64,000 nucleotides of DNA from Maratus speciosus (taxonomy: Eukaryota; Arthropoda; Arachnida; Araneae; Salticidae): assembly GCA_963932465.1 (NCBI GenBank), contig OZ010786.1, positions 445,644,619-445,708,618 of the forward strand, given 5' to 3'. Positions 1-11,316 of this stretch are shown piece by piece. The position numbers and the translations under genes are program-made. Below the pieces are notes generated by a model. It did not search any database. It saw nothing but the letters and a program-made list of their open reading frames with translations, and was not told where the DNA came from. Positions within the stretch are counted from its first letter, which is position 1. Each line of letters starts with the position of its first letter.

Positions 1-15
1 TCCTGGAGCAAACGT

Positions 16-420
16 TGTCACTATCATTTTGACACCAGTATTTTTTAAATCGGTTTGGTATTTCCTGAGATTATGTAGAAACTACCATTTAGAACGTTTT
101 TTAGAACGCTTTTTGCTCATTTTCACCCCTTTTAAATTTCGAATTGTTTAAGAACTGTTCTTAGACATCATTTACATTTTATAAGTAACTAATATTCCAA
201 ATTTCATATTTCTAGGCCCTTCAGTAACGTAAAAATCGAATTTTTAGAACGTTTTTTGCTCCTACACCCCCTTTGGGGTAGTGGCACCGACATAAAATAT
301 AGCCTATGTTCTAAGTTGGACTAACACCATCATTTTGATACCATTACTTTTGGAATCGGTTCGGTAGTTCCTGAGCTTACCTCCTACAAATAAACAATTT
401 TTTCCTCTTTATAATAGGAG
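16..420. repeat. Degenerate two-copy tandem repeat, about 305 bp period
   Basis: The block at 16-70 and the block at about 318-375 share the order 'atcattttga', an A/T stretch with 'aatcggtt', then 'tcctgag'. Between them lie two copies of 'ttagaacg' followed by a 'ttttttgctc'-type tract. This is an old, diverged direct repeat with no coding potential. The first copy is cut by the window start. Confidence 0.5.
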
Positions 421-442
421 TATAGATTCTATTTTAAAAAAG

Positions 443-466
443 TCCTTCCGGCCAGTGCCGGGAGGA
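443..466. other. GC-rich hairpin in AT-rich DNA
   Basis: Arms 443-452 and 457-466 pair at nine of ten positions around the loop 'cagt'. The hairpin resembles the GC hairpin that precedes Helitron 3' ends, but no clear CTAG|T follows. It may be a worn Helitron end. From here to 680 I see only AT-rich unassigned sequence. Confidence 0.4.
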
Positions 467-680
467 AGAGGTAGCTTTCATAATCCTTATTTAAAAAAAG
501 CCAAATTATATCATTCAAACACACGAAGCTCAATTTAGTGGAAACCGAATATAGGAGATTCAATACTAATTCTTATCAATATAATGAATGAGAATTTCGC
601 GAAATTAGTCAGCTTTATCCAAGCTGCTTTTCTTTAAAGTAACATATATTTGGCTGCCAAATTCGGCAAATTCTTAAAGT

Positions 681-2777
681 GCCTGTCATTTTAAGACAAC
701 ATGGTGGATGAGGCTAAGCAGTGAACTTGGTCGAGACCTTAGTAATTGCTGTGCACATGCTCACTCACATCGGAATCGGTTAATATATAGGAGTGCTGTC
801 GCATTCAAAAAATCAGATTTTTCAAAATGTCACCCACAATAGAAATTGAAACTGCTATATCTGAGCCATTTTTTAAGGTAAAGACAAACAAAAAATGCTC
901 CTGAATCCTTATATCAAGGTCAAATACTTAAGAAAGAAACCTTTTTCAATTTCTAATTTTTTTGCACCTCACTTTAAATATATATATATATTTTAATTTA
1001 ATGGTCGCCATTTTGAAGCAAGATGGCTGATGAATCTGGCCAGCGAACTTGGTCGAGGTGTTGATGTATACTATCCACATGCCTTCTTACATCGAAATAG
1101 GCGAATACGTGTGTTATCACGTGGCAAATACAAGATCGTTTCAAAATGTTAGCCATGCTAGAAATTCAAAGTGCTATAAATCAACCATTTTTTAAGATAT
1201 AAACAAAAGAACAAATTTTCAGAAACAAAAACTGCTCCGGAATCTTTGTATTAAGGCCAAACACATAAAAAAATCTTTTTCATTTTCCAATTGTTTAATA
1301 CCTCATTTTGAATTTTAAAATTAATTTTTTTTAAATGGCAACCCTTTTGAAACAAGATGGCGAATGAAGCTGGCCAACGAACTCGGTCGAGACATTGGTA
1401 TGTACTATGTACAGACCAAGTTACATCCAAATAGGTTCATAATTACGCCTGTTATCGCGTGACAAAAATCAGGTCGTTTTAAAATGTCAGCCACAAGAGA
1501 AATTCAAAATGCTATTACTCAGCCATTTTTTTTAGATATAGACGAAAGAAAAACTGTTCCGGAATCTTTGTATTAAGGTCAAACACATACAAAAAAAAAA
1601 TCTTTTTCACTTTCCAATTTTTGGTATCTCATTTAAATTTTTTTATTTTTTATTTTTTTAAATGGCGGCCATTTTGAAACAAGATGGCGGATGAAGCCGG
1701 CCAACGAACTCGGTCGAGATATTGGTATGTACTATGTACACACCAAGGTACATCCAAGTCGGTTCATAAATACGCCTGTTATTACGTGAGAAAAATCAGG
1801 ACGTTTCAAAATGTCAGCCACGCTAGAAATTCAAAATGCTATAACTCAGCCATTTCTTAAGATATAGTCGAAACAAAAACTGCTCCCGAATCTTTTTATC
1901 AAGGTCAAACACATAAGAAGAAAATATTTTTTCAATTTTTAATTTTTTGGTACCACATTTCAAATTTAATTTTTTCTTAAAAATTTAAATGGCCACCATT
2001 TTTAAACAAGATGGCGGATGAAGCTGACCAACGAACCCGGTCGAGACATTGGTATGTACTATGTATAAACGAAGTTACATCCAAATCGGTTCATAAATAC
2101 GCCTTTTATCGCGTGACAAATTTCAGGACGTTTCAAAATGTCAGCTACGCTAGAAATTCAAAATGCTATAACTCAGACATTTTTTAAGATATAGACGAAA
2201 CAAAAACTGCTCCGAAATCTTTGTATAAAGGTCAAATACACAAGAAAAAATATCTTTCCATTTTCAATTTTTTGGTACCACATTTCAAATTTTAAATTAA
2301 AAAAAAATTTAAATGGCCGCCATTTTGAAACAAAATGGCGGATGAAGCTGGCCAACGAACTCGGTCGAGAGATTGGTATGTACTATGTACACACTGAATT
2401 ACATCCAAATCGGTTCATAAATACGCCTTTTATCGCGTGACAAAATTCAGGATGTTTCAAAATGTCAGCCACGCTAGAAATTCAAAATGCTATAACTCAG
2501 CCATTTTTTAAGATATAGACGAAACAAAAACTGCTACGGAATCTTTGTATAAAGGTCAAATACATAAAAAAAAAAATATTTTTCAATTTTTAAATTTTTT
2601 GGTACCACATTTCAAGTTTTAAAATTTTTTAAAATTTTTAAATGGCCGCCATTTTGAAACAAAACGGCGGATGAAGCTGGCCAACGAACTCGGTCGAGAC
2701 ATTGGTATGTACTATCTACACACCGAATTACATCGAAATCGGTTCATAATTACGGGAGTTACAGTGTGACATAGGTC

Positions 2778-2780
<3 letters not shown>
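681..2780. repeat. Seven-copy tandem array, about 327 bp unit
   Basis: Each unit carries the landmarks 'gccattttgaaacaa', 'gatggcggatgaag', 'aactcggtcgaga', 'atgtcagccacgctag' and 'ctcagccatttttt' in the same order. The 'cattttgaa' landmark falls near 687, 1009, 1342, 1671, 1998, 2321 and 2650, a spacing of 322-333 bp. The left units are the most diverged and the right ones the most alike, as if the array grew or was homogenised from its right end. An A/T-rich spacer that changes in length accounts for the period drift. Units contain only short chance reading frames. The array stops where a TA microsatellite begins. Confidence 0.9.
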
Positions 2781-2811
<31 letters not shown>

Positions 2812-2965
2812 ATTTTGAACGGAGGGTGGTTTCGGGGTCTGGGGGTCATGATCGATGAAAATATACCAAAATTTTTTGAAATCGCTTTCCTCCGAACGGC
2901 TGCAATAGGTAGCTTTTTTGTAAAGAAAGCTACCTGAAAGGAAAGGAATGCTTTGTTGAAACTCA
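2781..2965. repeat. TA microsatellite plus linked dispersed repeat, copy 1
   Basis: A (TA)n tract at about 2781-2809 is followed by sequence sharing 'gggggtcat', 'ctgcaataggtag' and 'ctacctgaaag'-like landmarks with 11286-11470, which also starts in a TA tract. The shared microsatellite plus body suggests a dispersed repeat whose end is the microsatellite. Confidence 0.65.
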
Positions 2966-3045
2966 AATTTGTTAAAATTACGAAAACTGACGAACCGTTC
3001 GATTTGGAACTTTCAGATAGTTTATAACACATAATAAAGATTTTA

Positions 3046-3121
3046 AAAAGTAGGGGGCATCAAATTTCGGGGGAGAAGGAGGGGGGCGTGGTAATTTTTT
3101 CTTTGGGGGTGGGGGGGACGT
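3046..3121. repeat. G-run cluster with quadruplex potential
   Basis: Several runs of five or more G fall within about 75 bp on the plus strand ('gggggc', 'gggggag', 'ggagggggg', 'gggggtggggggg'). Four or more G-tracts with short loops are compatible with a G-quadruplex. No gene is attached to it. Confidence 0.5.
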
Positions 3122-3390
3122 GATCAAATATTTAAAATCGTACCGTTTTCTACCGTTTTAGATGCGGTTTTTTGATGGAACCCTGGGATAAATATTATTT
3201 ATTTAATATGAAAATTTCAAACGTGTATTTACCATTATTTTTGAATAGTAATGTCAGCAAATTTCTTATAAGTCCGCCACTCCGTTGACTAATATATGTA
3301 CGCGTAGGTTGTTTATTGGAGTTTCGTTCAGAAACAGTTTTGCTAAGAATAGTGTTCGAACCCTCGTGGTTGAATGTGGAACTAAAAAAT

Positions 3391-3687
3391 TCGAGATTGA
3401 GTTTTTTTGCAAGATTTTGCAGTGTGTGCGCAGCACGCCTGCTAAACGGTGCCGTATGCAGCGGGAACCCGGTTCGAGGTTTGTTCGGTTCGAGATTGAG
3501 TCTTTTTATGAGAATTTGTAGTGCGTGCGCAGCACGCATGCTATTCGGTGTCGTAGGCAGCGGGAACTCGGTTCGAAGTTTGTTTGTTTCTAGATTGCTT
3601 TTTAAAAAAGATTTTCAGTGCGTGCTAAGCACGACTCCTGCACGGTGGAGTAGGCAGCGAGGACCCGGTTCGAGGTTTTTTCTGACA
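3391..3687. repeat. Three tandem 99 bp units with internal stem
   Basis: Units start at 3391, 3490 and about 3589. Each holds a 'cgtgcgcagcacg'-type palindrome, then 'ggcagcg' and 'cccggttcgag'. Since 99 is a multiple of 3, an open frame from 3316 to 3894 runs through all three units with repeats of 33 residues. I recognise no domain in that product, and the palindrome plus lack of any gene context favour a minisatellite over a gene. Confidence 0.75.
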
Positions 3688-3919
3688 TCTCCAACAAAAA
3701 TGTTTGAAACGTTCGGACAATATATCTTACAAAATAAAATGTGGGAAAATGTCGACGAAATCAGTAAAAACCTGAGTGTTTTGTCCCGGTTTCGCTCGCT
3801 TTCGGTACGCATAGACTCCAAAAATCAAATTACGCAAATTACTATGTACCTTCAATTCAATATTTTTTCACGTTTTTTTCCTTTAAAAATATAAATTTGG
3901 ACAAAATGGAGTTGAACAT

Positions 3920-3994
3920 ATAGAATCATACAAATTTGAGGTTCATTTAAGGGTCATTCTTCACGGGCCGGGGCAATGCCGGACGGGTCAGCTC
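3920..3994 (+). mobile_element. Probable Helitron 3' terminal fragment
   Basis: The sequence 'ccggggcaatgccgg' at 3968-3982 forms a GC hairpin and is followed by 'gggtcagctcgt'. Arthropod Helitrons commonly end with a hairpin of this kind and then CTAG|T; here CTAG appears as CTCG. The 5' end is not recognisable. Confidence 0.45.
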
Positions 3995-4888
3995 GTTATC
4001 AATATCAATTATCTATAACAGAGTATTCCCTGAAAAGTTTAGCACAATTTAAATGTTTCTGGCATGATTTGTTTTTAAAGATCTACACTTCATTTCGAAT
4101 TTAGAAATAGAATTACGATTTTCAAATTTTAATTGCTTAAAAGGCGTATAGCCAACAGTGAGAAAAAGTGACCAATCCCTGAATCGAATTAAGGGCAGTT
4201 GGAAGTCCCTATACCTCCCACGTTATATTAATGCATTTTTCTCAGAAACTAATAAAGATATTCATTTGAAAAATTTTATATACACTATATGAATAATTCC
4301 TAATAAATTGAAGTCAACTTTATAAACAGATATTCTTTAGTAATTTGTTTTAAAAATCTGGAATAAAAATAACTTTTAAATAACAATAAACTTGCATTTT
4401 TCCAATAACTTTTTTATAATTTTTTTTTGTACAAATGTCTGTTACAAAAGTTCACTTCAGATTGACCAGAGGTGTGTGTGAAATGCTCTGGCAAGATTTC
4501 AAGCAGTAATATGTCATAGTTTCTATAAAAAGGTACATTGAAGTTTGAAGAGGAACATTTTGAGAAAATTGAGTTTAAATTTTACGCATGTAACGTTTAC
4601 GGGTCAATAACTGAAAATTGGACAATTTGCGTCCACTGCAAATAATATTTTATTAATTATACTAAATACAAAAAATAAAAAATGTAATATATTGTAACAT
4701 TTGTTATAACGCAATTACCAATGATAAATGGACACATAATGATGTATAAATAATTAATTTTAAGCTCTAAACAAACGAAATCATCATTTCAGTCCCTGTC
4801 TTCAGGTACAAATATCCAATATTAAATGTATGCTGTACAAATTTCTTTAAATAATATTAACATTTGATATTATATATTTATACCTATA
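3995..4888. other. AT-rich unassigned stretch
   Basis: I find no coding region longer than chance, no RNA gene and no repeat that I can pair with another part of the window. The stretch ends at the TA target site of the fold-back element at 4891. Confidence 0.4.
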
Positions 4889-4890
4889 TA

Positions 4891-5343
4891 CCGGGTGTCC
4901 CAAAAAGGACTGACTGATTTTAAAATTCAATAACTTCCAAACGGTGGCAGATATTAAAAAAATTCTTGCAGGAGGGTTATGCATAAAGTCAAAAGTTTTT
5001 TTACAGTGATTTTCGATTTTAGTTCGAATTACAAACAATAGATGGCGCTGCGATCAATAGAGGCTCAATTCAGGCTCGATTTTTGGTACTTCGTGGCCCG
5101 GATAATACATTTCCATTTCCTTTTTCTGCATAGAACAAAATAAAGGACCAAAAATCGAGCCTGTATTTAGCGACTATTGCTTACAGCGCCATCTATTGTT
5201 TGTAATTTGAACTAAAATCAAAAATCACTGTAATAAAACTTTTGACTTTATGTATAACCCTCCTGCAAGAATTTTTTTAATATCTGTCACCGTTTCGAAG
5301 TTATTGAATTTTAAAATCAGTCAGTCCTTTTTGGGACACCCGG
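4891..5343. mobile_element. Fold-back MITE, 'CCGGGTGTCCC' family, copy 1
   Basis: The element is one long imperfect palindrome of 453 bp starting 'ccgggtgtcccaaaaaggac' and ending with its reverse complement, flanked by a TA duplication (4889-4890, 5344-5345). Arms of about 200 bp meet around a short centre. Either arm read in the right direction gives the same short peptide frame, which is an effect of the palindrome. TA duplication and TIRs point to mobilisation by a Tc1/mariner-superfamily enzyme (inference). Other copies lie at 6435 and 41353. Confidence 0.9.
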
Positions 5344-5537
5344 TATATACAGTATGAGAAAATATAATTCTCCTTTATTTGTATAGATTGCACAGTAAAA
5401 TATTGTAGTAAATCTATTTGTCCCTGAAGTTGACCATCATCTCAGTCCATCTAAACACACATTTAGGTTAACAATTACTTGGTGACGCTGGGAGAATTAT
5501 TTCCATTGCAACAGCAACTAAAGTTCAACTAGCCACC

Positions 5538-5547
5538 ATGGATGAAG
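5538..5547 (+). CDS. Candidate first coding exon of a host gene
   Basis: 'agccaccATGG' is a very good eukaryotic start context, and the ATG is followed after ten bases by 'ggtaagt', a consensus splice donor (intron would start at 5548). The exon would encode Met-Asp-Glu plus the first base of a fourth codon. The upstream 190 bp (5346-5537) is not part of any repeat I could pair here, as expected of a 5' UTR. Transcription would be rightwards, and the following intron would be filled with transposons. I cannot identify a second exon or the protein. A chance match of Kozak plus donor is possible, so confidence is moderate. Confidence 0.4.
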
Positions 5548-6236
5548 GTAAGTTGTTCTTCTCTTTGTTTCATATTTAGAAATATTTAGTTTTTGTTCTG
5601 AATAGGGATGAGTACTTTTTTATAGCATCATTCATGTCTCCATATTTAAGGTTTTATTTATAAGAAAAAAGCATATTGCAACTTTATTTATCTAATATAC
5701 AAATGTCACTTGGCATATTTAATAATTTACATGTGTGCAAAATTACTCAACAAAATGGCTGTGCAGCTGTTAAGACAAAAACATCACCTCAGTCCCAATT
5801 ATTAGACACTGATTATGATTTTAATAGACACTTTCTTCCATAAAAGTTTATAATAATAGAATATCAAATATACATCCTTGATCTCAAAACACTACAGCAT
5901 TTAAATGACAAAACATATATCATAGTATATAACTGTATGTGGTAGTTGGTACATTAATTAAAAAAAATAAAAATTTTGGAATGAAATTGTCCGGTTTTCA
6001 GATATTGACCCTTACATATGTATGATCTAAACAAACTGAATTACTGAATTTTTTTAACTTCTTCTTTTCGTAGAAACAGAATAAATACATAATTAGAAAG
6101 AGGGAACAATAAAAGATTTAAATAAATAAATAAATAAATAAAATCCCTGCCGGCTCGGGCTTACAGGCGGAGGTAGATTTCGAAGTAAAGTACCAAATTC
6201 ACCAACAAAACTTAAATCAAGATTAGAGATAAACCC
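5548..6236 (+). other. Possible start of a long intron; unassigned
   Basis: If the exon at 5538-5547 is real, this is intron. It is AT-rich, without coding frames or paired repeats, apart from an (AAAT)n microsatellite near 6117-6141 and a short GC-rich patch around 6144-6170. Confidence 0.35.
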
Positions 6237-6932
6237 AGTTCCTTCACTAAAAATAGGGAGCTAAACATTTTACGAAAATTCTAATGTACACGAATACACA
6301 CACGCATGTATGGAATAGGTTTAAAAATGGCTAAAACAAATTCAGAGAACCTCAAAGTGTTAAAATATGTTAACATTTCCATAGTCGGGTTTTTATCATG
6401 TTTTAATACGTTTCTTCAAACTCACATTATGTTACCGGGTGTCCCAAAAAGGACTGACTGATTTTAAAATTCAATAACTTCCAAACGGTGACAGATATTA
6501 AAAAAATTCTTGCAGGAGGGTTATGCATAAAGTCAAAAGTTTTATTACAGGGATTTTCGATTTTAGTTCGAATTACAAACAATAGATGGCGATAGTAAGC
6601 AATAGTCGCTAAATACAGGCTCGATTTTTGGTCCTTTCTGTTGTTCCATGCAGAAAAAAGAGATGGAAATGTATTATCCGGGCCACGAAGTACCAAAAAT
6701 CGAGCCTGAATTTAGCCTCTATTGATCGCAGCGCCATCTATTGTTTGTAATTCGAACTAAAATCGAAAATCACTGTAAAAAAACTTTTGACTTTATGCAT
6801 AACCCTCCTGCAAGAATTTTTTTAATATCTGTCACCGTTTGGAAGTTATTGAATTTTAAAATCAGTCAGTCCTTTTTGGGACACCCGGTACATATTCACC
6901 TGCTGGGGTTCATTATATTTCAATATGACGCA

Positions 6933-6970
<38 letters not shown>

Positions 6971-7190
6971 GTCGAATTATTTATTTCATTTTGAGTTTTC
7001 ATGCTGAAATCTTACTCTAGAAAACTTATGACGTAATATTCAATTTATTTTCAATTCATCAAACAATTTATTTAATTTATTTGTTTCACGTGAAAATGTT
7101 GCAATAGAAAAGCAATTGTTGTGGTGAGAATTTTATTGTTTTTTTTTTCTAATTGTTGGCAACTGCTATAACGAAAAATATTTATTTTTT
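6237..7190 (-). mobile_element. Helitron fragment, interrupted by a MITE
   Basis: Landmarks such as 'aatacacacacg', 'ttcagagaacctcaaa', 'ttcacctgctg' and 'caactgctataacgaaaaat' match, in the same order, the minus-strand Helitron at 21978-24099. Both Helitron termini are missing here. The fold-back MITE at 6435-6888 sits inside it, and a poly-T run lies at 6939-6965. Confidence 0.75.
6435..6888. mobile_element. Fold-back MITE, 'CCGGGTGTCCC' family, copy 2
   Basis: A 454 bp near-complete palindrome with the same ends as the copy at 4891, flanked by TA (6433-6434, 6889-6890). The Helitron sequence on each side rejoins cleanly when compared with 23690-23725, which acts as an empty-site reference. 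Confidence 0.9.
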
Positions 7191-7394
7191 CCTGTCATTG
7201 TTGTGTAAGATCTGGTTTTATCAAAATCTTGTTAAGACGGTATTCAAAATTTTGAACCCTCTCCATTTCCATTCCCTTGGGCCGATTTTGCCCATTTTCA
7301 ATCCCCGCCGAGATATTAGCCATCTCAAAGTTGTTGGCGAGTTTGAAGACGATCCGTGGATAATTGCGACTTTTATCGTGCGGACAAAATTTAG

Positions 7395-7460
<66 letters not shown>

Positions 7461-7539
7461 TATATGTAATAATAAAAATTTCGCCTCTTTTTCTTAGTAA
7501 AACTATTCCAAATTCTTAATATTTTTCCTTTTTTACCTA
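7191..7539. repeat. Unassigned segment with a long TA microsatellite
   Basis: About 190 bp of mixed-composition DNA with no recognised family runs into an (ATAC/TA)n tract at about 7397-7467. Reading frames over the tract give only Tyr-Ile repeats and are not genes. Confidence 0.6.
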
Positions 7540-7960
7540 TCTATATTATAAAGGACAAACATATCTGTGCGTAACGCACACGTCATGTTGCGAATGGCAA
7601 CACTTTGAAATTTGAAAAAAAAAAAAAATTTGGTTTTGCAATTTTCTCTGCTGCAAATTTTTAAACTTCTAAACATCGCTCCTTTTAAATTTTTACACCG
7701 TCGCATAAGAAAAAAATGCTCGTTTAAATGCAATTTGTTTGATAGCTGTATCTCAATTTATTTTTGAGATATTAATTTTTTTGTAGTTTTTAATACCATT
7801 TTTCTTATCGTAGCAACAAAAGCACCTCATTTCTATTGAAAGTCATTGCAAGTAAACGGAAAATAGTCGAAAATAGGAGATATTGTATCTTTTTGTTGCC
7901 ATTTTCTCATAAAACCTGAAAAAAAAGTTAAAATTAAAATATGGGCTGCGTCAAGAACAT
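7540..7960 (+). mobile_element. Helitron family A, 5' part
   Basis: Starts A|TC at 7539/7540 with 'tctatattataaaggacaaa', matching the border at 9414. The body shares 'aaatgcaatttgttt' and the 'acaccgtcg' block with copies near 9414, 42870, 48330 and 61600. I cannot place its 3' end. Confidence 0.7.
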
Positions 7961-8651
7961 TGTCTATTACTCCGTGATAATGACGTCATATGCACACTTT
8001 TCTATAGACGAAGTTTAAAACTGGATTGCTTTAGCGAATGCAAATGACGTAATTTTATAAAAAAAACGTGTATTTTAATTCTTAAACCTGAATTATATTT
8101 TGTAGAAGTGCGTCATTTTCACAGCCCAGCTGCTTTGAAATTCTTCAAAGGTGAAAATACTTCATTTTTGAAAATAATGTAATCGAAATCACACACTGAT
8201 AAAACGCAATGGTTTACAAAAATTTAGAGTGTCTTTATAAAAGCGAGGTGACACACAAATAATAGCGATTTATATTACAGAAATTGATAATTCTCGCCTG
8301 GATGAATTTGCTTCGCCAAGTTAGTCAAGCAAACAAATAATTCGTGGTTTAAAATAATATCGTGTTCCTGAACTTTTTGTCAAAAATTCTCTCGAATAAT
8401 AAAATTTTAATTCCATTCTACTATAATTCTACTATAATTCTACTAATTCTACTACATTCTACTATAATTTTATCAAGATAACATAATTTGCTTAATTTAA
8501 TTTTTTCTAATTTTATATAATCTGCATATTTAAAACACAAGTGTTTTTTTTTTTTTTAGTCATCTGCCCTGATGTTTCTGCTGAACCAATTTTACTAATA
8601 TTTTTTTTTTAACTGAAAGCTCTTCCTTTGTAGATGTGATCGTACTATCTG

Positions 8652-8683
<32 letters not shown>

Positions 8684-9413
8684 TTTTATTTTATTTATTT
8701 ATTTATTTTTAAATATCCCCACTTTTATATTTTAATTTTAAAAGCATTTTATGAAATTTCTTCAAAATGATGAAAATTAGATAGCTTTCATTACTGCAGA
8801 GAAGAGAGAAATAATGAGGTATTTTTAACTTTATTCATGCTATTTTCTGATAAAAATTCAAAATTTTTGATAAAATTTGTTGTATAGGGTTTGTTGCGCA
8901 AAATCTCATTAGGAGCAGAATATTATATTAGAGGCATAATAACGGAAAATGACATACTGCTTTTAAAAACACGCATTTTTCCTCATAAATTTTCTATATT
9001 GTTTTTCCTTCTGCATGTTTACTGATACTAAGTTTCAGACACTAAGCGAAATGCTTATTTAAGTGAAAATGAAGTCATATTTAAAAAAAAAAACGATAAT
9101 TTTCTTAGATAAAACTAAGCATTTTAACACAAATACGTCTAAAAAACATAAATTACGGAAATTTTTACTCTCCGGAATTGCGATTAGAATCTCAAGTAAG
9201 AGTGCGTCTGTTCACATAAAAGATGTTGCTGACAATCGTGACTTCAAGTTTTGAGTTAAAATGATTTTTAAATGATCAAACAAAATACATTTTTTTTTAA
9301 AAATGATGAACATGGATATGAGAAATGCGTATGCAAATTTTGAGAAGGTGAAAATTCTCAATTGATAACCACATCCTAATAACTGATCTTTATTATATTA
9401 TACTGACTAAGTA
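7961..9413. other. AT-rich unassigned stretch with simple repeats
   Basis: No gene is visible. It holds a minisatellite built on 'ttctactataa' at about 8414-8466, poly-T runs near 8548 and 8651-8677, and a CRE-like 'tgacgtca' at 7980. Everything else is unassigned. Confidence 0.5.
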
Positions 9414-10503
9414 TCTATATTATAAAGAACAAACGTATCTGTGCGTAGCGCTGACGTCATTTTGCGAATGGCACAACTTCACGATCAAATTTTGGTCTTG
9501 AAATTTTCGCTACTGCATTTTTTTAATCTTCTGACCATCGTACATTTTCAATTTTCGTCGCATAGGGAAAAAATTTACTTTCAAATGCAATTTGTTTAAA
9601 AACTGAATTCATTGACTGATGTATTATATTTTCTAAAATAATTTTTAAGCATGATTTTTTTTACGTTTTTCTTATCACGTGCCGGTTTCAATACATAATA
9701 ATAATAAACATTTTGCACATAAAGCAACAAACATTTTTCAGCATATGTTTCTGACTATTTTTGCTAAACGAAATTAATACTTCCTTTATAAACAAATAAA
9801 AGAATGATATTAAAAAAAACCACCAGTCTAACATATTTCTGAAAGACAAATTAACGAAATTAATACTTCTTTTATAAACAAATAAAAGAATAATATTGAA
9901 AAAACACAAATTTAACATATTTGTAATCGTAGAATTTAAATTTTTAGATCACCGAATAGGATTTTTTTTTTCAAATGGAATTTGTTTGCAAAGTTCATCC
10001 CAGTTTACTGATTGTCTATGGTTTTAAAAACAATTTTAAAGCATGAAATATTTTTTAATTTATCTATATCACGCGGAGCTCGATTACGAAAGATTAATCC
10101 GTTTGACCTCAAAACAAAATAAAGAGTTCATCATTTTCTTACGGTTAATATCAATTTAAAAAAAACTTCCCTATGAATAAATAAATAAAATAATATAAAT
10201 AAAACACAAATTTTGCAGACATGTATAAAATCTGAAATTATCTGAATATAAAAGGATGCCATAAGTAGCAAAATCTTGGCAAATAACTTAGCATGCGGCT
10301 AATAAGAAAATATCGCTTTTGATAAATTTCAAAAATTTATTTGATTGTATAATTCGTATTTTCCATATGAGAAATGCTTTTTAATGTAAGTGGTCAATCT
10401 AAAAAATTTATTCCATATAAAAAAATTATTAGTTTTCAATTTAAAAAAAAAAATGTTTTCACCTATATTCTTTAACCCGGGAAGCCCGGGTACCATCCCC
10501 TAG
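9414..10503 (+). mobile_element. Non-autonomous Helitron, family A, both ends present
   Basis: The 5' end is A|TC at 9413/9414 ('tctatattataaagaac'). The 3' end is the hairpin 'acccgggaagcccgggt' at 10474-10491 followed by CTAG (10500-10503) and T. These are the hallmarks of rolling-circle Helitrons inserted between A and T. At 1090 bp with no Rep/helicase coding, it is non-autonomous. Confidence 0.85.
9765..9925. repeat. Local 84 bp tandem duplication inside the Helitron
   Basis: 'aacgaaattaatacttc' occurs at 9768 and 9852 and is followed by the same 'tttataaacaaataaaagaa' in both. It is a simple two-copy duplication and creates a long chance frame on the minus strand. Confidence 0.75.
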
Positions 10504-11285
10504 TCTTTAATAATATCTTAATATCTTTTGTCTTTTATTTAATGCATTTAAAGTTGCGTATTCTTTTATTATTCTAAAAAGCCTTAATCCATTCGCCTAA
10601 TCTTATAAAACCCATTAAATTACTTTTCCATTTTATTTTAAAACTAAATTCTCTTTATTTCGAATGTTTTAATATCATTTATTCTTCGTGTTCTATACCC
10701 ACAATTCCATGCGTCCGCCAGCGCTATTTGCGCTTTTATTCTGACGCCGTATAAAGAGTTCTTTATCGACGTCATCCTTTCCCATCGAATCGTAATTTGT
10801 TCTATGTCCCATCCTCCCCCTCCTCTCTTCTAGCATTGGTCTGTTACTGTTCTGTAACCGTCCGCGCGTTGTTGTTCGGGGTACAAGTATCGTTACATCG
10901 GCGATGGAGAGAAGATTTTACGTTTTTCTGGTTGTCTAATTAAGCTGCGTCGCTTGGAGTGAACGTTCGAATGTGTAGATCCTATTCTTATAACAACTAA
11001 AGTCTTATGAAGTGATGATAGATTTTTGTGAGTGGATGGAATAACTACTGGAAGTGTTTTACTATGTTTTTGTCAATAAAACCAGTTTAAAAAGTGACGA
11101 TGACTCTCTATATTCATTACGTAAGGGAAATTATCAATGTGTTTCGAGCCTGTCTTTCTCGCCACCCTGACTGCAATCTGGTATTTTCAATATAACGGAT
11201 GGATGGTTTTGATTGCTCTACTACATTTTATGTTGAGGTGTACTGGTGTCGCCTAAATATCTGAAAGTCGGTAGCAAAATGCAAC
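10504..11285. other. GC-richer unassigned block; possible promoter/5' UTR or LTR
   Basis: Bases 10690-11110 have visibly more CpG and GC than the surroundings ('gtccgcgcgttgttg'). There is a TATA-like 'gtataaag' near 10748 and an AATAAA near 11075. No open frame exceeds a dozen codons after the ATG at about 10904. A host promoter with 5' UTR, or a solo LTR, would both fit; I see no repeat partner for it in the window. Confidence 0.3.

Positions 11286-11316
<31 letters not shown>

Noticed and set aside
4847..7007. Repeated peptide frames (starting MFVIRTKIEN) on both strands as a conserved small protein family
   Set aside because: The frames are the two arms of palindromic MITEs read in each direction; identity is due to the DNA repeat.
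7221..7497. Tyr-Ile repeat peptides
   Set aside because: Translation of a TA/ATAC microsatellite.
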